Shown here: positions 5,365-5,734 of the stretch, in pieces
Layout of the letters: every line of letters begins with the position of its first letter
Position numbering within the stretch: position 1 is the first letter of the stretch
NCBI GenBank assembly: GCA_003648675.1
Contig: QMPS01000061.1
Span: 1 to 5,734 of the forward strand
DNA length: 5,734 nt
Source of the DNA: Aquificota bacterium
GTDB lineage: Bacteria > Thermosulfidibacterota > Thermosulfidibacteria > Thermosulfidibacterales > B14-G1
Direction of reading: 5' to 3'
Notes under the pieces: generated by a model
Told to the model about the DNA's origin: nothing
Database searches by the model: none
What the model saw: the letters and a program-made list of their open reading frames with translations, nothing else
Translations under genes and position numbers: made by a program

Positions 5365-5734
5365 TCAGACCTTTTGGGAGACCCCTCTAAAGGTCCTCCT
5401 ATGGATGGGGCAGGGACCGTGGAGCTTGAGGGCCTCTTTGTGCTCCCGGGTGGCATAACCTTTATGGGACGCGAAGCCGTACTGGGGATAGAGGCGGTGG
5501 TAGCCCACCATTAGTCGGTCCCTCACCACCTTGGCTACAATGGAGGCAGCAGCTATGGAAAGGCTTTTATCGTCGCCTTTAACTACCCGTACCGTGGGAA
5601 TGTCCAGTCCTCTGAGGTTCATGCCATCCACCAGAACCAGCTGGGGTTTCACCTCCAGCCCCTTAACAGCTCGCCTCATGGCCTCAGCAGCAGCTTGGTA
5701 AATGTTGACACTGTCTATTGCCTTCCAGCCCACC
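5365..5734 (-). CDS. rnhB: Ribonuclease HII, C-terminal part (runs off right edge)
   Basis: The last 122 residues of RNase HII, which nicks RNA-DNA hybrids and removes misincorporated ribonucleotides from DNA. Visible family motifs are [19 protein letters not shown] helix near the edge (here [11 protein letters not shown]), [46 protein letters not shown] and the C-terminal [10 protein letters not shown]. The Asp residues of VDG and of VVRD are conserved family positions and probable metal ligands. The N-terminal DEAGRG motif, with the first two catalytic acids, would lie beyond the right edge, so completeness cannot be judged. The GTG at 5733 is an internal Val, not a start. KGDD replaces the commoner KGDA/KGDS, a modest change. 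The gene is followed directly by yraN, a frequent bacterial pairing. Confidence 0.94.
   Translation of the reverse strand, partial: VGWKAIDSVNIYQAAAEAMRRAVKGLEVKPQLVLVDGMNLRGLDIPTVRVVKGDDKSLSIAAASIVAKVVRDRLMVGYHRLYPQYGFASHKGYATREHKEALKLHGPCPIHRRTFRGVSQKV

Noticed and set aside
5364..5456. N-terminal extension of YraN from 5456
   Set aside because: It would overlap the last conserved residues of RNase HII, is Pro/Ser-rich, and ATG 5363 directly after the rnhB stop fits the family length.

Overview
The window is a densely packed bacterial chromosome segment. GC is about 58% in a hand-counted sample of the oxidase gene, about 49% in a sample of the HEPN gene, and about 38% in a sample of the only real intergenic gap. 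RNase HII next to a YraN-family protein is a bacterial arrangement. Arg codons AGG/AGA, Ile ATA and many Glu/Lys codons, with very short gaps, fit a thermophilic, perhaps anaerobic lineage (for example Chloroflexota or Bacillota). That placement is an inference and the phylum is not resolved. I saw no rRNA, tRNA, insertion sequence, CRISPR array or phage gene.

Layout. On the minus strand, running off the left edge, is the N-terminus of a GlcF-like protein with two [4Fe-4S] motifs (1-420). Divergent from it is a plus-strand run: a DUF488 protein (449-922), a metallo-beta-lactamase/beta-CASP RNA hydrolase (972-2570) and a GlcD-type FAD oxidoreductase (2567-3940). The last two overlap by 4 bases (ATGA). 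A two-gene MntA/HepT (minimal nucleotidyltransferase plus HEPN) toxin-antitoxin-like module follows (4021-4434 and 4439-4873), with what looks like its own promoter. After a 124-base AT-rich convergent gap, a minus-strand pair enters from the right: partial rnhB (5365-5734) followed one base later by a yraN homologue (4998-5363).

How the genes relate. The GlcD-like flavoprotein and the GlcF-like iron-sulfur protein probably belong to one 2-hydroxyacid (glycolate or D-lactate type) dehydrogenase. Here they lie on opposite strands with two unrelated genes between them, instead of in the usual glcD-glcF order. The RNA hydrolase is translationally coupled to the oxidase. The MntA/HepT pair is a self-contained accessory module at the junction of two housekeeping blocks. 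Its nucleotidyltransferase has an unusually long linker between the GS and DxD motifs, and its HEPN partner has Thr in place of the usual Asn in the RX4HXY motif. No wholly new system is evident. The most interesting points are this variant module, the split GlcD/GlcF pair, and the near-coincident divergent start codons at 418-421.
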